Below, in pieces: positions 51,612 through 60,870 of a stretch of DNA of 64,000 nt; positions within the stretch are counted from its first letter, which is position 1; each line of letters begins with the position of its first letter. This stretch comes from Streptomyces aquilus. Its GTDB lineage: Bacteria > Actinomycetota > Actinomycetes > Streptomycetales > Streptomycetaceae. The translations under genes and the position numbers were made by a program. Below the pieces are notes generated by a model. It was not told where the DNA came from, did no database searches, and was given only the letters and a program-made list of their open reading frames with translations. The stretch covers positions 6,820,001-6,884,000 of the forward strand of contig NZ_CP034463.1 of assembly GCF_003955715.1 (NCBI RefSeq). The letters run 5' to 3'.

Positions 51612-51641
51612 TTGACATGCGCAGAAAAGTCGTACTAATTT
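51612..51641 (+). promoter_or_regulatory. Consensus promoter overlapped by a perfect 14-bp inverted repeat
   Basis: TTGACA at 51612-51617 and TAATTT at 51636-51641, 18 bases apart. The inverted repeat ACATGCGCAGAAAA (51615-51628) with TTTTCTGCGCATGT (51639-51652), 10-base loop, covers the -35 to the predicted start, so a repressor bound there would block RNA polymerase. Transcription would begin about 51648-51649, at the ATG of the short ORF. Confidence 0.7.
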
Positions 51642-51648
51642 TCTGCGC

Positions 51649-51741
51649 ATGTCGTCCTCTCACGCCTCCGTCTGCGCCGCCATCGAGCTGGCGCTCATCG
51701 GCGTGACCGCGTTGTGCGTGGCCGACATTCACTGTCGCTGA
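51649..51741 (+). CDS. Leaderless 30-aa ORF with three Cys codons, possible leader peptide
   Basis: ATG 51649 to TGA 51739-51741. Starts MSSSHASVCAAIELALIGVT and ends ALCVADIHCR. Cys at positions 9, 23 and 29. There is no Shine-Dalgarno; the -10 element ends 7 bases before the ATG, so the mRNA should be leaderless. A terminator-like hairpin follows before the peptide ABC operon. In mycobacteria leaderless Cys-rich leader ORFs control sulfur genes; whether this belongs to that type is inference. Confidence 0.6.
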   Translation: MSSSHASVCAAIELALIGVTALCVADIHCR

Positions 51742-51781
51742 CGTCCGCCCTCTGGCGTTCGCGTCGCGATCTCTTTCTCCT

Positions 51782-51807
51782 CCCGTGAGCTGTCGCTCGC
51801 GGGTTTT
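51782..51807 (+). terminator. Terminator-like hairpin between short ORF and ABC operon (attenuator candidate)
   Basis: 9-bp stem CCCGTGAGC/GCTCGCGGG (one U-G pair in RNA), loop TGTC, then TTTT at 51804-51807. Located 40 bases after the short ORF and 107 bases before the ABC binding-protein gene. A second hairpin (TGTCTCG-TCATC-CGAGACA, 51865-51883) follows. Confidence 0.65.
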
Positions 51808-51914
51808 CGACGGCCTGACGCCCGGGCAGACGTCTGTTCACTTTCGTCTCACCCTTCGTCCATCTGTCTCGTCATCCGAGACACGGCGAATCATCTTCCG
51901 AGAGGTCGTCTCCG

Positions 51915-53633
51915 ATGCGTCAACCGTCCGTCATCGCGCGCCGCGTGGCCGCGGCATCCGTAAGCCTGGTGCTGGCAGCGGGCGCCGCCGCCTGCGGCCC
52001 TGAGGACAACGATGCCAAGGGCTCCGGTGGCGACTCCACGCCCCACAAGGGCGGCACCCTCACGGTCCTGAACTCCGAGCCGCAGACCGACTTCGACCCG
52101 GCCCGGCTGTACACCTCGGGCGGCGGCAACGTGCCCTCGCTCGTCTTCCGTACGCTCACCACCCGCAACCGCGAGAGCGGCGCGGCCGGCGCGAAGGTCG
52201 TCCCCGACCTCGCCACCGACACCGGGCGCCCCAACAAGGACGCGACCGTGTGGACGTACACCCTGAAGACGGGCCTGAAGTACGAGGACGGCACCGCGAT
52301 CACCTCGGCCGACATCAAGTACGGCATCGAGCGCTCCTTCGCGCCCGAGCTGTCCGGCGGGGCGCCCTATCTGCGGGACTGGCTGGTCGGCGCGGCCGAC
52401 TACCAGGGGCCGTACAAGGACAAGGGCGGGCTCGACGCGATCGAGACGCCGGACGACCGGACCATCGTCTTCCATCTGAACAAGCCCGAGGGCGAGTTCC
52501 CCTTCCTGGCCACGCAGACGCAGTTCGCGCCCGTGCCGAAGGCCAAGGACACCGGCACGAAGTACGAGGAGCACCCGATCTCGTCCGGGCCCTACAAGGT
52601 CGTCAAGAACGAGAACGACGGCGAGACCGTCCTCCTGGAGCGCAACACGCACTGGTCCGCCTCGACGGACGCCGAGCGCAAGGCGTACCCGGACAAGATC
52701 GACGTCAGGTCCGGGCTCGACGCCTCGGTGATCAACCAGCGGCTGTCCGCGTCTCAGGGAGCGGACGCGGCGGCGGTCACCACGGACACCAACCTCGGCC
52801 CCGCCGAACTCGCCAAGGTGACCGGCGACAAGGAGCTCGCCGCACGGGTCGGCACCGGCCACTTCGGCTACACGAACTACATAGCGTTCAACCCGACCGT
52901 CAAGCCGTTCAACAACGTCAAGGTGCGGCAGGCGATCTCGTACGCCGTCGACCGTTCGTCGGTCGTGAACGCCGCCGGCGGGTCGTCGCTGGCCGAGGCC
53001 GCCACCACCTTCCTGCCCAACCAGAAGTCCTTCGGGTACGAGCCCTACGACCTGTTCCCGGCGGGTGCGACCGGCAACGCGGCCAAGGCCAAGGAGCTGC
53101 TGAAGGAGGCCGGTTACCCGAACGGGCTCACCGTCACGCTGACCCACAACAACGCCCAGAACTTCAAGACCAGCCCCGAGATCGCGACCGCGATCCAGGA
53201 CGCGCTCAAGAAGGCCGGCATCACGGTCAAGCTCCAGGGCCTGGAGGACAACAACTACTCGGACACCGTCCACAGCGTGAAGACCGAGCCGGGCTTCTTC
53301 CTCTCCGCGTGGGGTGCCGACTGGCCCTCCGGCGGTCCCTTCCTCGCCCCGATCTTCGACGGCCGTCAGATCGTCAAGGACGGCGCGAACTTCAACTCGG
53401 GCCTGCTCAATGACAAGTCGGTCAATGCCGAGATTGACGCGATCAACAAGTTGACCGATCTTGACGCTGCCGCCAAGAGGTGGGGCGCACTGGACAAGAA
53501 GGTCGGTGAGCAGGCGCTGACCGTGCCGCTGTTCCACCCGGTCTACAAGCGGTTGGTCGGCAAGGACATCAAGAACGTCGTGATCAGCGACTGGACCGGT
53601 GTGCTGGACATCTCGCAGGTCGCGGTCAAGTAA
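51915..53633 (+). CDS. ABC transporter substrate-binding lipoprotein, family 5 (peptide)
   Basis: 572 aa, ATG 51915 with GAGAGG about 10 bases before. A lipoprotein signal peptide ends in LAAGAAACGPED (Cys about residue 25). The family-5 fold is shown by GGTLTVLNSEPQTDFDPARL, TSADIKYGIERSF, ISSGPYKV, YGNTNY-like FGYTNYIAFNPTVKPF and VRQAISYAVDRSSVV. First gene of a four-gene operon of permease, permease and fused ATPase. The ligand is not evident; peptide or nickel/dipeptide class. Confidence 0.94.
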   Translation: MRQPSVIARRVAAASVSLVLAAGAAACGPEDNDAKGSGGDSTPHKGGTLTVLNSEPQTDFDPARLYTSGGGNVPSLVFRTLTTRNRESGAAGAKVVPDLATDTGRPNKDATVWTYTLKTGLKYEDGTAITSADIKYGIERSFAPELSGGAPYLRDWLVGAADYQGPYKDKGGLDAIETPDDRTIVFHLNKPEGEFPFLATQTQFAPVPKAKDTGTKYEEHPISSGPYKVVKNENDGETVLLERNTHWSASTDAERKAYPDKIDVRSGLDASVINQRLSASQGADAAAVTTDTNLGPAELAKVTGDKELAARVGTGHFGYTNYIAFNPTVKPFNNVKVRQAISYAVDRSSVVNAAGGSSLAEAATTFLPNQKSFGYEPYDLFPAGATGNAAKAKELLKEAGYPNGLTVTLTHNNAQNFKTSPEIATAIQDALKKAGITVKLQGLEDNNYSDTVHSVKTEPGFFLSAWGADWPSGGPFLAPIFDGRQIVKDGANFNSGLLNDKSVNAEIDAINKLTDLDAAAKRWGALDKKVGEQALTVPLFHPVYKRLVGKDIKNVVISDWTGVLDISQVAVK

Positions 53634-53637
53634 CCCG

Positions 53638-54624
53638 ATGAGCGAGGCACTTGTCGCCGTCGAGACCCCCGGGGCAGTCGTCCCGGGGGTCTCGGGGGCT
53701 CGTCAGTTCTGGCGGCGGCTGCGGGCGCAGCGGGCCGCCATGGTCGCGGCGGGCGTCGTCGCGCTGCTCGTCCTGGTCGCCCTCGCGGCGCCGCTGCTCA
53801 CCGCGCTGGAGGGCCAGGACCCGAACACGTACCACTCGTCCCTGGTGGACTCCGCGCGCGGGGGCGTGCCGATCGGTTCGCTCGGCGGCATCAGCGGGGA
53901 CCACTGGCTCGGCGTCGAACCGCAGACGGGACGCGACCTGTTCGCCCGGCTCGTGTACGGCGCCCGGGTCTCGCTGGGGGTCGCGCTGGCCGCCACGGTC
54001 GTCCAGATCGTGATCGGTGTCGTCGTGGGTGTATCGGCCGCACTGGGCAGTCGATGGGTTGATCAACTGTTGAGCAGGTTCACGGACGTCATCGTCGCCC
54101 TGCCACTCATGATCATGTCGTTGGCGCTGCTCGCGATCGTCCCGTCGAGCTTCCCGCGACCTGTACTGGTCGCGCTGGTCATCGGGTTGATCGGGTGGGG
54201 CACCATCGCCAAGATCGTGCGCGCCCAGACGCTCACGCTCAAACAGCTCGACTACGTGGCCGCGGCCCGGCTCAGCGGCTGGGGCACCTGGCGCATCGCC
54301 CGCCGCGAACTGCTGCCCGGCATCGCCGCGCCGATCATCACCTACGCCGCCCTGCTGGTGCCGTCCAACATCTCGGCCGAGGCCGCCCTGTCCTTCCTCG
54401 GCGTCGGTGTGAAGCCGCCGACGCCGTCCTGGGGACAGATGCTCACCGCCGCCGACGTCTGGTACCAGGCCGCCCCGCAGTACCTGCTGCTGCCCGCCGG
54501 CGCGCTCTTCGTCACCGTCCTCGCCCTGACCGTCCTCGGCGACGGTGTACGCACCGCGCTGGACCCGCGCGCGGCGTCCCGGCTGCGCGTCGGCACGGGC
54601 CGCAAGAGGGAGGCCAAGGCATGA
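53638..54624 (+). CDS. Peptide ABC transporter permease, DppC type
   Basis: 328 aa, ATG 53638, four bases after the binding-protein stop. Six membrane helices with an EAA-type loop DYVAAARLSGWGTWRIARRE and the DppC ending AEAALSFLGVGVKPPTPSWG then LDPRAASRLR. Its N-terminus is cytoplasmic with a basic stretch. The stop overlaps the next gene by ATGA. Forms a heterodimer with the following DppB-type permease. The gene order permease C before permease B is unusual. Confidence 0.94.
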   Translation: MSEALVAVETPGAVVPGVSGARQFWRRLRAQRAAMVAAGVVALLVLVALAAPLLTALEGQDPNTYHSSLVDSARGGVPIGSLGGISGDHWLGVEPQTGRDLFARLVYGARVSLGVALAATVVQIVIGVVVGVSAALGSRWVDQLLSRFTDVIVALPLMIMSLALLAIVPSSFPRPVLVALVIGLIGWGTIAKIVRAQTLTLKQLDYVAAARLSGWGTWRIARRELLPGIAAPIITYAALLVPSNISAEAALSFLGVGVKPPTPSWGQMLTAADVWYQAAPQYLLLPAGALFVTVLALTVLGDGVRTALDPRAASRLRVGTGRKREAKA

Positions 54625-55610
54625 CCGGCTTTCTCCTGCGCCGAGCACTCGGCGCCGTCGTCACCCTGCTCGCCATCTCGGTGATCGTCTACGTCGTCTT
54701 CTACGTCACCCCCGGCAACGTCGCCCAGATCACCTGCGGCCCGCGCTGCTCGCCGGAACAGGTGCACCAGGTCTCCCAGCAGCTCCGGCTCGACGACCCC
54801 CTGTATGTGCGCTACTGGCACTTCCTGGAGGGCCTCGTGGCCGGCCAGGACTACTCGACCGGCACCTCCGTGGAGCACTGCTCGGCGCCCTGCCTCGGGC
54901 TGTCGTACCAGAGCGACCAGCAGGTCACGCAGCTGATCCTGAACAAGCTGCCGGTCAGCCTGTCGCTGGTGTTCGGCGCGATGGTGCTGTGGCTGATCCT
55001 CGGCGTCGGCACCGGCGTCCTGTCCGCCTGGCGGCGCGGCCGGCTCAGCGAGCGGCTGCTGACCGGCGTCACGCTCGCGGGGGTGGCGACGCCGGTCTTC
55101 GTCATCGGCCTGGTGCTGATGATCGTCGTCTGCGGCCAGCTCCAACTGCTGCCGTTCCCGCAGTACGTGAAGTTCACCGACGACCCCGAGCAGTGGGCCT
55201 GGAACCTGCTGCTGCCCTGGCTGTCGCTCGCCCTCATCGAGGCCGCCGCGTTCGCCCGCCTCACGCGCGCGTCGATGCTGGAGACGCTCGCCGAGGACCA
55301 CATCCGCACCTTCCGCGCGTACGGCGTGGGGGAGCGGTCGGTGATCGGACGGCACGCGCTGCGCGGGGCGATCGCGCCCGTCATCGCGCTCAACGCCAAC
55401 AACTTCGGCAGCGCGGTGGGCGGAGCCGTCCTCACCGAGACGCTCTTCGGCCTTCCAGGCATCGGTCAAGAACTCGTCCATGCCGTCAATGTGGTCGACC
55501 TTCCGGTCGTGGTCGGCATGGTCCTGGTCATCGGATTCTTCGTGGTCCTCGCCAACGCCGTCGCGGACGTGCTGTACGCGGTGGCCGACCGACGGGTGGT
55601 GCTCGCATGA
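54621..55610 (+). CDS. Peptide ABC transporter permease, DppB type
   Basis: 329 aa, start overlapping the DppC stop. Opens MTGFLLRRALGAVVTLLAIS, with a periplasmic-loop insertion containing four cysteines (CGPRC at residues ~35-39 and CSAPC at ~77-81), then the EAA loop HIRTFRAYGVGERSVIGRHA and the end FFVVLANAVADVLYAVADRR. The paired CxxxC motifs outside the membrane suggest disulfides. The stop overlaps the fused ATPase gene. Confidence 0.94.
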   Translation: MTGFLLRRALGAVVTLLAISVIVYVVFYVTPGNVAQITCGPRCSPEQVHQVSQQLRLDDPLYVRYWHFLEGLVAGQDYSTGTSVEHCSAPCLGLSYQSDQQVTQLILNKLPVSLSLVFGAMVLWLILGVGTGVLSAWRRGRLSERLLTGVTLAGVATPVFVIGLVLMIVVCGQLQLLPFPQYVKFTDDPEQWAWNLLLPWLSLALIEAAAFARLTRASMLETLAEDHIRTFRAYGVGERSVIGRHALRGAIAPVIALNANNFGSAVGGAVLTETLFGLPGIGQELVHAVNVVDLPVVVGMVLVIGFFVVLANAVADVLYAVADRRVVLA

Positions 55611-57448
55611 GCCTCGTGGACGTCAAGGACCTGACGGTCGAGTTCGGCTCCCTCCGGGCCGTCGACGGGCTCTCCTTCCGGCTGGAGCAGGGCGGCGCCC
55701 TCGCCCTCGTCGGCGAGTCCGGCTCCGGCAAGTCCACGGTGGCCTCGGCCCTGCTGGGGCTGCACCGGGGGACGGGCGCGCGGGTCGGCGGCTCGGTCGA
55801 GGTCGCCGGCACCGACGTGGAACAGGCGTCGGACGAGGAGTTGCGGCGGCTGCGCGGCGGAAAGGCCGCCATGGTCTTCCAGGACCCGCTGTCGTCCCTC
55901 GACCCGTACTACGCGATCGGCGACCAGATCGCCGAGGTGTACCGCGTGCACGCGCGTGTGTCGCGACGAGCCGCACGCGCGCGTGCGGTGGAGGTGCTGG
56001 AGCGGGTGGGAATTCCGGACGCGCCACGGCGGTCCCGTTCGCGCCCGCACGAGTTCAGCGGCGGCATGCGCCAGCGCGCGCTGATCGCCATGGCGCTCGC
56101 CTGCGAACCGGCTCTGCTGATCGCCGACGAGCCGACCACCGCGCTCGACGTCACCGTCCAGGCCCAGATCCTCGACCTGCTGCACACGCTGCGCGAGGAG
56201 ACCGGCATGGGCCTGCTCCTCGTCACGCACGACGTGGGCGTGGCGGCGGAGAGCGTCGACGAGGTGCTGGTGATGCGACACGGCCGGGCGGTCGAGCACG
56301 GTCCGGTCGGCACGGTGCTCGGGACGCCGGGAGAGCCGTACACACGCGAACTGCTGGCCGCGGTCCCGCGCGTGGACGCGCGCCGGGTGACTGCCGGGGT
56401 GGCGGGGGAGGCGGGTGCGGCGGTCGTGGGGCCGGCCGGGGCTGTGCTGGAGTCGGGTGTGGTCGCCTTTGAGTCGGGCGGGTGCGTCCTGGAGTCGGGC
56501 GCGGCCGCCCTTGAGTCGGCCGGGTCCGCCCGGGAACCCGGCGCAGTCGCCTTCAAGTCGGGCGGGTCCGTCCTGGAGTCGGGCGAGCCCGCCTTCGAGT
56601 CGGCCGAATCCGCCCGGGAACCCGGCCCGGTCGCCCACGAGCCGGGCGGGGCGGCGCTGGAGCCCGGTGCCGTCGTACTCGAAGCGATCGGCCTGCGGCG
56701 TGAGTTCGGGCGGGGGAAGAAGGCCTTCACGGCCGTCGACGGCGTCTCGCTGACCATCCGGCGGGGCGAGACCCTCGGCGTGGTCGGGGAGAGCGGCAGC
56801 GGCAAGACGACGCTCGGCCGGATGCTGGTCGGGCTGCTGGAGCCGACGGCCGGGGAGATCAAGCCCGGCGGCGGAGTGCGCCCCGAAGTCCAGATGGTCT
56901 TCCAGGACCCCGTCTCCTCCCTCAACCCTCGCCGCAGCGTGGGCGAGTCCATAGCCGACCCGCTCCGCGCGCGGGGCGAGCGCGACGAGACGCGCATCAG
57001 GGGGCGCGTGACGGAACTGCTGGAGCGCGTGGGGCTCGAAGGGGCGCACTACGACCGCTACCCGCACGAGTTCAGCGGCGGACAGCGCCAGCGCGTGGGC
57101 ATCGCCCGCGCGCTCGCCGCCGACCCGCGCGTCATCGTCTGCGACGAGCCCGTCTCCGCGCTCGACGTCACCACGCAGGCCCAAGTGGTCGCCCTGCTCG
57201 GCGAGTTGCAGCGCGAACTCGGACTCGCGCTCGTCTTCGTCGCGCACGACCTGGCCGTCGTACGACAGGTCAGCGACCGGGTCGCGGTGATGCGGCAGGG
57301 ACGGATCGTCGAGTCCGGCCCGGCCGACGAGGTGTACGACAACCCCCAGGACCCGTACACCCAGCAACTCCTGGCCGCCGTACCGGCACTCGACCCCGAG
57401 GTGGCCGCCCGCCGCAGAGCCACCCGTCGGGAACTGGCCGCTGCCTGA
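55607..57448 (+). CDS. Fused peptide ABC ATPase (DppD-DppF in one chain)
   Basis: 613 aa with two complete ATPase domains. First domain: Walker [10 protein letters not shown] near 38, signature FSGGMRQR, Walker B LLIADEP, H-loop THDVG. Second, from about residue 352: [29 protein letters not shown]. The domains are joined by a repetitive linker at about residues 266-350, with two 28-aa copies of a (C/S)VLESG...AREPG pattern. One polypeptide thus supplies both halves of the NBD dimer, unlike the separate pair at 281-2309. Last gene of the operon. Confidence 0.94.
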   Translation: MSLVDVKDLTVEFGSLRAVDGLSFRLEQGGALALVGESGSGKSTVASALLGLHRGTGARVGGSVEVAGTDVEQASDEELRRLRGGKAAMVFQDPLSSLDPYYAIGDQIAEVYRVHARVSRRAARARAVEVLERVGIPDAPRRSRSRPHEFSGGMRQRALIAMALACEPALLIADEPTTALDVTVQAQILDLLHTLREETGMGLLLVTHDVGVAAESVDEVLVMRHGRAVEHGPVGTVLGTPGEPYTRELLAAVPRVDARRVTAGVAGEAGAAVVGPAGAVLESGVVAFESGGCVLESGAAALESAGSAREPGAVAFKSGGSVLESGEPAFESAESAREPGPVAHEPGGAALEPGAVVLEAIGLRREFGRGKKAFTAVDGVSLTIRRGETLGVVGESGSGKTTLGRMLVGLLEPTAGEIKPGGGVRPEVQMVFQDPVSSLNPRRSVGESIADPLRARGERDETRIRGRVTELLERVGLEGAHYDRYPHEFSGGQRQRVGIARALAADPRVIVCDEPVSALDVTTQAQVVALLGELQRELGLALVFVAHDLAVVRQVSDRVAVMRQGRIVESGPADEVYDNPQDPYTQQLLAAVPALDPEVAARRRATRRELAAA

Positions 57449-57524
57449 CGTAACGTAACTGCTTGATCTCTTAGCGCGAGCGAACGCGACCCGCACGGGA
57501 AAGTTACGAGCGTTCACCCCTTTT

Positions 57525-57558
57525 GGTGGTGCGACGGACAACCGTCCGTCGCACCACC
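57525..57558. terminator. Terminator hairpin of the peptide ABC operon
   Basis: Perfect 15-bp stem (GGTGGTGCGACGGAC and complement) around AACC, 76 bases after the ATPase stop and 81 bases before the glycosyltransferase start. Confidence 0.82.
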
Positions 57559-57638
57559 GCCTTGTCCGCATACGTTCGTCCCGCTGCGAGCCGCCGGGTC
57601 AACGGCGGCTCCCCATACGGGAGATCGGGGGTGTACTC

Positions 57639-59321
57639 GTGCGCATCGGACTGCTTACGGAGGGTGGCTATCCGTATGTGAGCGGTGACGCCAGGCTGTG
57701 GTGCGACCGGCTCGTGCGCGGGCTCGATCAACACGAGTTCGACATCTACGCGCTCAGCCGCAGCCGGCGGCAGGAGGACGAGGGCTGGGTCACCCTGCCG
57801 CCGCAGGTCAGCCGCGTGCGGACGGCCCCGCTGTGGACCGTGGAGGACGACGGGATCGCCCATGGGCGCCGCGCGCGCCGACGGTTCGCCGAGCACTACG
57901 GCGAGTTGGCGGCCGTCCTGTGCACGGGCCCCTCAGAGGAGGCGTCGGCCGCTGAGGCGGACCGTTTCGGCAGCGCGCTGTACGGCCTCGCCGAACTCGC
58001 CCGCGACGAGGGCGGCCTGAGCGGGGCGCTCCGCTCCGAGACCGCCGTACGCGCCCTGGAGCGCGCCTGTCGTACGCCGGGCGCCCCTCGCGCGGCCCGC
58101 GCGGCGCGCGTCCCCGATCTGCTCGCCGTCGCCGCACACCTGGAGCGCGCCCTGCGCCCCCTGGCCCTCGACTGGTACGAGGACGACGGCCTCGGCTCGG
58201 TCGACCTCTGCCACGCCACCTCGGGCGGCCCGGCGGCGCTCCCCGGCCTGCTCGCCCGCCACTTCTCCGGCGTACCCCTGCTGGTGACCGAGTACGGCGT
58301 CCAGCTGCGCACCCACCACCTGTCCGCCACCGAGGCCTCCCCTTCCGTACGCGCCCTGCTCGCCGCCTTCCACGGCAGGCTCGCCGCGGAGGTCTACGCC
58401 CGGGCCGCCGTCATCACCCCCGGCAACGCGCACGCCCGCCGCTGGCAGGAACGCTGCGGCGCCGACCGCGACAAGATCCGTACCGTCTACCCGGGCATGG
58501 ACGCCACCCGCTTCGCGGAGATCGGCGAGTCCCCGGAGTGCGCGGACCCGGACACCCTCACCTGGGTCGGCCGCGTGGAACCGACGAAGGACCTGATCTC
58601 CCTCCTCCACGCCTTCGCGGAGATCCGCAAGGAGGAGCCGAAGACCCGGCTGCGGATCATCGGCGTCCCCGCGGGCAGCGAGGGCGCGGCCTACCTCGGC
58701 CACTGCAAGGCGCTCGCCGCGCAGCTCTTCCCTGACGAGGCGGACGGGCTGCACGCCGTCGGCGACAACCCCGTGTCCTTCGAGGAGATCGGCGCCCCGG
58801 ACATCCCGAGCCCGGCCGAGGCGTACGCGTCCGGCGCGGTGACCGTGCTGTCGAGCGTGGTCGAGGGGTTTCCGATCAGCCTGGTCGAGTCCATGTTCTG
58901 CGGCCGCGCGACGGTGTCCACCGACGTCGGCGCGGTGGTCGAGGTGATCGGCGGCACCGGACTCGTCGTACCGCCGCGCAATCCGCGGGCGCTCGCCGAG
59001 GCGTGCGTGGCGCTGCTGCGCGACCCCGAGCGCCGTGCGCGCCTGGGCGCCGCCGCACGCGCCCGCGCCCTTGAGTTGTTCACCGTCGAACAGAACATCA
59101 CGGCATTTCACGGCATTTACCTGGAGATCGTCTCGCGCCACCCGGTCCGCCGGGTCGTCCTCGACGACACCACGGGAGAACCCCGCCCGTTCGCCGTCCC
59201 CGCCGAGGCCCACATGCCCGGCCGCTGGACCGGCCCCAGCGCCCGCGTGGTGGCCCGCGGCGGCCCCGGCTGGGCAGCGGGCCCGCCGGTACGCGCCAAC
59301 ACCCCGGAGGTGGCGCGATGA
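57639..59321 (+). CDS. PelF-like glycosyltransferase (DUF3492 + GT4)
   Basis: 560 aa, GTG 57639. N-terminal DUF3492 region opens MRIGLLTEGGYPYVSGDARL (compare the PelF opening EGTYPYVxGGVSxW). The GT4 part has LTWVGRVEPTKDLISLLHAF, then the sugar-nucleotide Glu motif EGFPISLVESM and the end FTVEQNITAFHGIYLEIV. PelF builds the amino-sugar polymer Pel from a UDP-sugar. The stop overlaps the next gene by ATGA. First gene of a likely four-gene polysaccharide locus. Cytosolic, no membrane helix. Confidence 0.88.
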   Translation: MRIGLLTEGGYPYVSGDARLWCDRLVRGLDQHEFDIYALSRSRRQEDEGWVTLPPQVSRVRTAPLWTVEDDGIAHGRRARRRFAEHYGELAAVLCTGPSEEASAAEADRFGSALYGLAELARDEGGLSGALRSETAVRALERACRTPGAPRAARAARVPDLLAVAAHLERALRPLALDWYEDDGLGSVDLCHATSGGPAALPGLLARHFSGVPLLVTEYGVQLRTHHLSATEASPSVRALLAAFHGRLAAEVYARAAVITPGNAHARRWQERCGADRDKIRTVYPGMDATRFAEIGESPECADPDTLTWVGRVEPTKDLISLLHAFAEIRKEEPKTRLRIIGVPAGSEGAAYLGHCKALAAQLFPDEADGLHAVGDNPVSFEEIGAPDIPSPAEAYASGAVTVLSSVVEGFPISLVESMFCGRATVSTDVGAVVEVIGGTGLVVPPRNPRALAEACVALLRDPERRARLGAAARARALELFTVEQNITAFHGIYLEIVSRHPVRRVVLDDTTGEPRPFAVPAEAHMPGRWTGPSARVVARGGPGWAAGPPVRANTPEVAR

Positions 59322-60670
59322 GCGAGCTGGACGAACGGGGGCGCCCGGGCGAACTGGACCAGCCGGGCACGCCGGACAGCCCCGGGGCGTGGGACGCGCG
59401 GTCGGAAGAGTGGCTGACGGACGGCGACCGTACGGCGCTCATGGCGGACGCCGAGGACGCCGGCGAAGCGCGGCCGACCGACCGGCCGGCGCCTGAGGCC
59501 ACCCAGCGAACCACGCCCGCCACTCCACCCCGTACCGCACCCGCGGCGACCACACCCCGCGGTGCGCAGACCGCCCCCACCCCACGCCGAACGGCCGCGG
59601 ACCCGGTCAAGGCCCTGATGCACCGTCACCGCGAACTGTGCGAACGAGCCGTCGACCCCTTGGAGATCGCGGCGGGCCTGGAGGCCCACGGCGTCACCGA
59701 CCGCACCGCGACCCGCTTCCGCCACCGGGACGTCTTCTCACTCGCCGAGGAGATGTACGCACGCGCCTCCCGAGACGGCGACTCCACGGCGCCGACCGCA
59801 CCCCCTCAGGCGCCCCGCACTCGCGCCGACTGGGCGCTGCTCACGCTCCTGCCGGGCGCACTGTGCGCGGCGACACTCACCGGCATCCACGTCACCCACG
59901 GCCGACCCCGCCTTCTGACAGCGGCCATCGGCACCCTCGCCGTGGCCCTGGCCTTACGCGCGGCCCTGAACAGAGGCCCCCTGAGCACCACTCACCCCAC
60001 CCACCCCCGAACCCGCGCCCTCACCTGCTGGCTGATCACCTACGCCCTCCTGGGCGACGGCCTGCTCCGACAAGCCGTCGCCAGCGGCCCCGACACCCTC
60101 CCGACCGGCACCATGGACGCCGCCTGGCCCGCGGCGGGCGCCCCCGCCCTGGCCCTCGCCCTGTCCCTGGCGCCCGCGGCCTGGACCGCCCACCTCCTCA
60201 CCACCCGAGCCCGCCGCAAACTGACGGCGAGCCGAGGCCTGGAGGACTTCGCCGCAGCCGTACACCCGCTCCTCCTGGGCGCGTTCGCCCTCTACCTGGC
60301 CACGCTGGCGGCCCTCATGGCCCTGACCGCTGTGGCCCTGGACGAACCGGCCCCGTACGCCCAGACGATGACCCTCGGCGCCCTCCTCTACCTCTCCCGC
60401 CTCCTCACGACCCACGGCTTCACCCACGCCCCCGCCCTGGTCCTCACGGTCACCGTCACCACCGAAGCAACAGCCCTGGCCACGACCTTCGCGTCCCGCC
60501 TCCCCGGCTGCGCCTTCCTGGGCACCCCGGTGACCACCCTCGTGGACACCTGGGGCCCGGGCTCCGTCCCAGCCCTCGCATGCGGCATCGCGGCGGCAGC
60601 CCTCCTCCTCCACGCCACCCGCCGACTCACACGAGCCTCGGCCCACGCCACCACGGACCTTCAGTGGTGA
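59318..60670 (+). CDS. Integral membrane protein of the polysaccharide locus, contains a TTA codon
   Basis: 450 aa, ATG in an ATGA overlap with the glycosyltransferase. Residues 1-165 are soluble, Pro/Thr/Ala-rich then helical (RHRDVFSLAEEMYARASRDG); about eight membrane helices occupy 170-440 (WALLTLLPGALCAATLTGIH, LLTAAIGTLAVALALRAAL, MTLGALLYLSRLLTTHGF and others). Family not recognised; it may be the export partner. In-frame TTA at 59954-59956 (Leu in LALRAAL) makes it a candidate bldA target. A strong C-rich codon style is seen throughout. Confidence 0.8.
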   Translation: MSELDERGRPGELDQPGTPDSPGAWDARSEEWLTDGDRTALMADAEDAGEARPTDRPAPEATQRTTPATPPRTAPAATTPRGAQTAPTPRRTAADPVKALMHRHRELCERAVDPLEIAAGLEAHGVTDRTATRFRHRDVFSLAEEMYARASRDGDSTAPTAPPQAPRTRADWALLTLLPGALCAATLTGIHVTHGRPRLLTAAIGTLAVALALRAALNRGPLSTTHPTHPRTRALTCWLITYALLGDGLLRQAVASGPDTLPTGTMDAAWPAAGAPALALALSLAPAAWTAHLLTTRARRKLTASRGLEDFAAAVHPLLLGAFALYLATLAALMALTAVALDEPAPYAQTMTLGALLYLSRLLTTHGFTHAPALVLTVTVTTEATALATTFASRLPGCAFLGTPVTTLVDTWGPGSVPALACGIAAAALLLHATRRLTRASAHATTDLQW

Positions 60671-60870
60671 GCCGGGCGCGCACACGGCGCCGGGATCGAA
60701 CGCGCACCCCCGCGGACGGGCAGTGCGCGACGGCGGCGCGAGGACGTGTCGGGGGGTGTCCGCCCGCAGCGGTTGGCGCGTCAACACCGCTGCCCTCTCG
60801 ACTGACCGATTCCGCGCCGTTCCGAGGACGGACACCCCCCGGCGCGGCCCCGCCCCACAACGAACCGGCC

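Noticed and set aside
51615..51652. Inverted repeat as terminator of the DUF3152 gene
   Set aside because: The arms overlap an excellent promoter and the predicted start, and there is no T tract after the 3' arm, so an operator is the better explanation; a dual role is not excluded.
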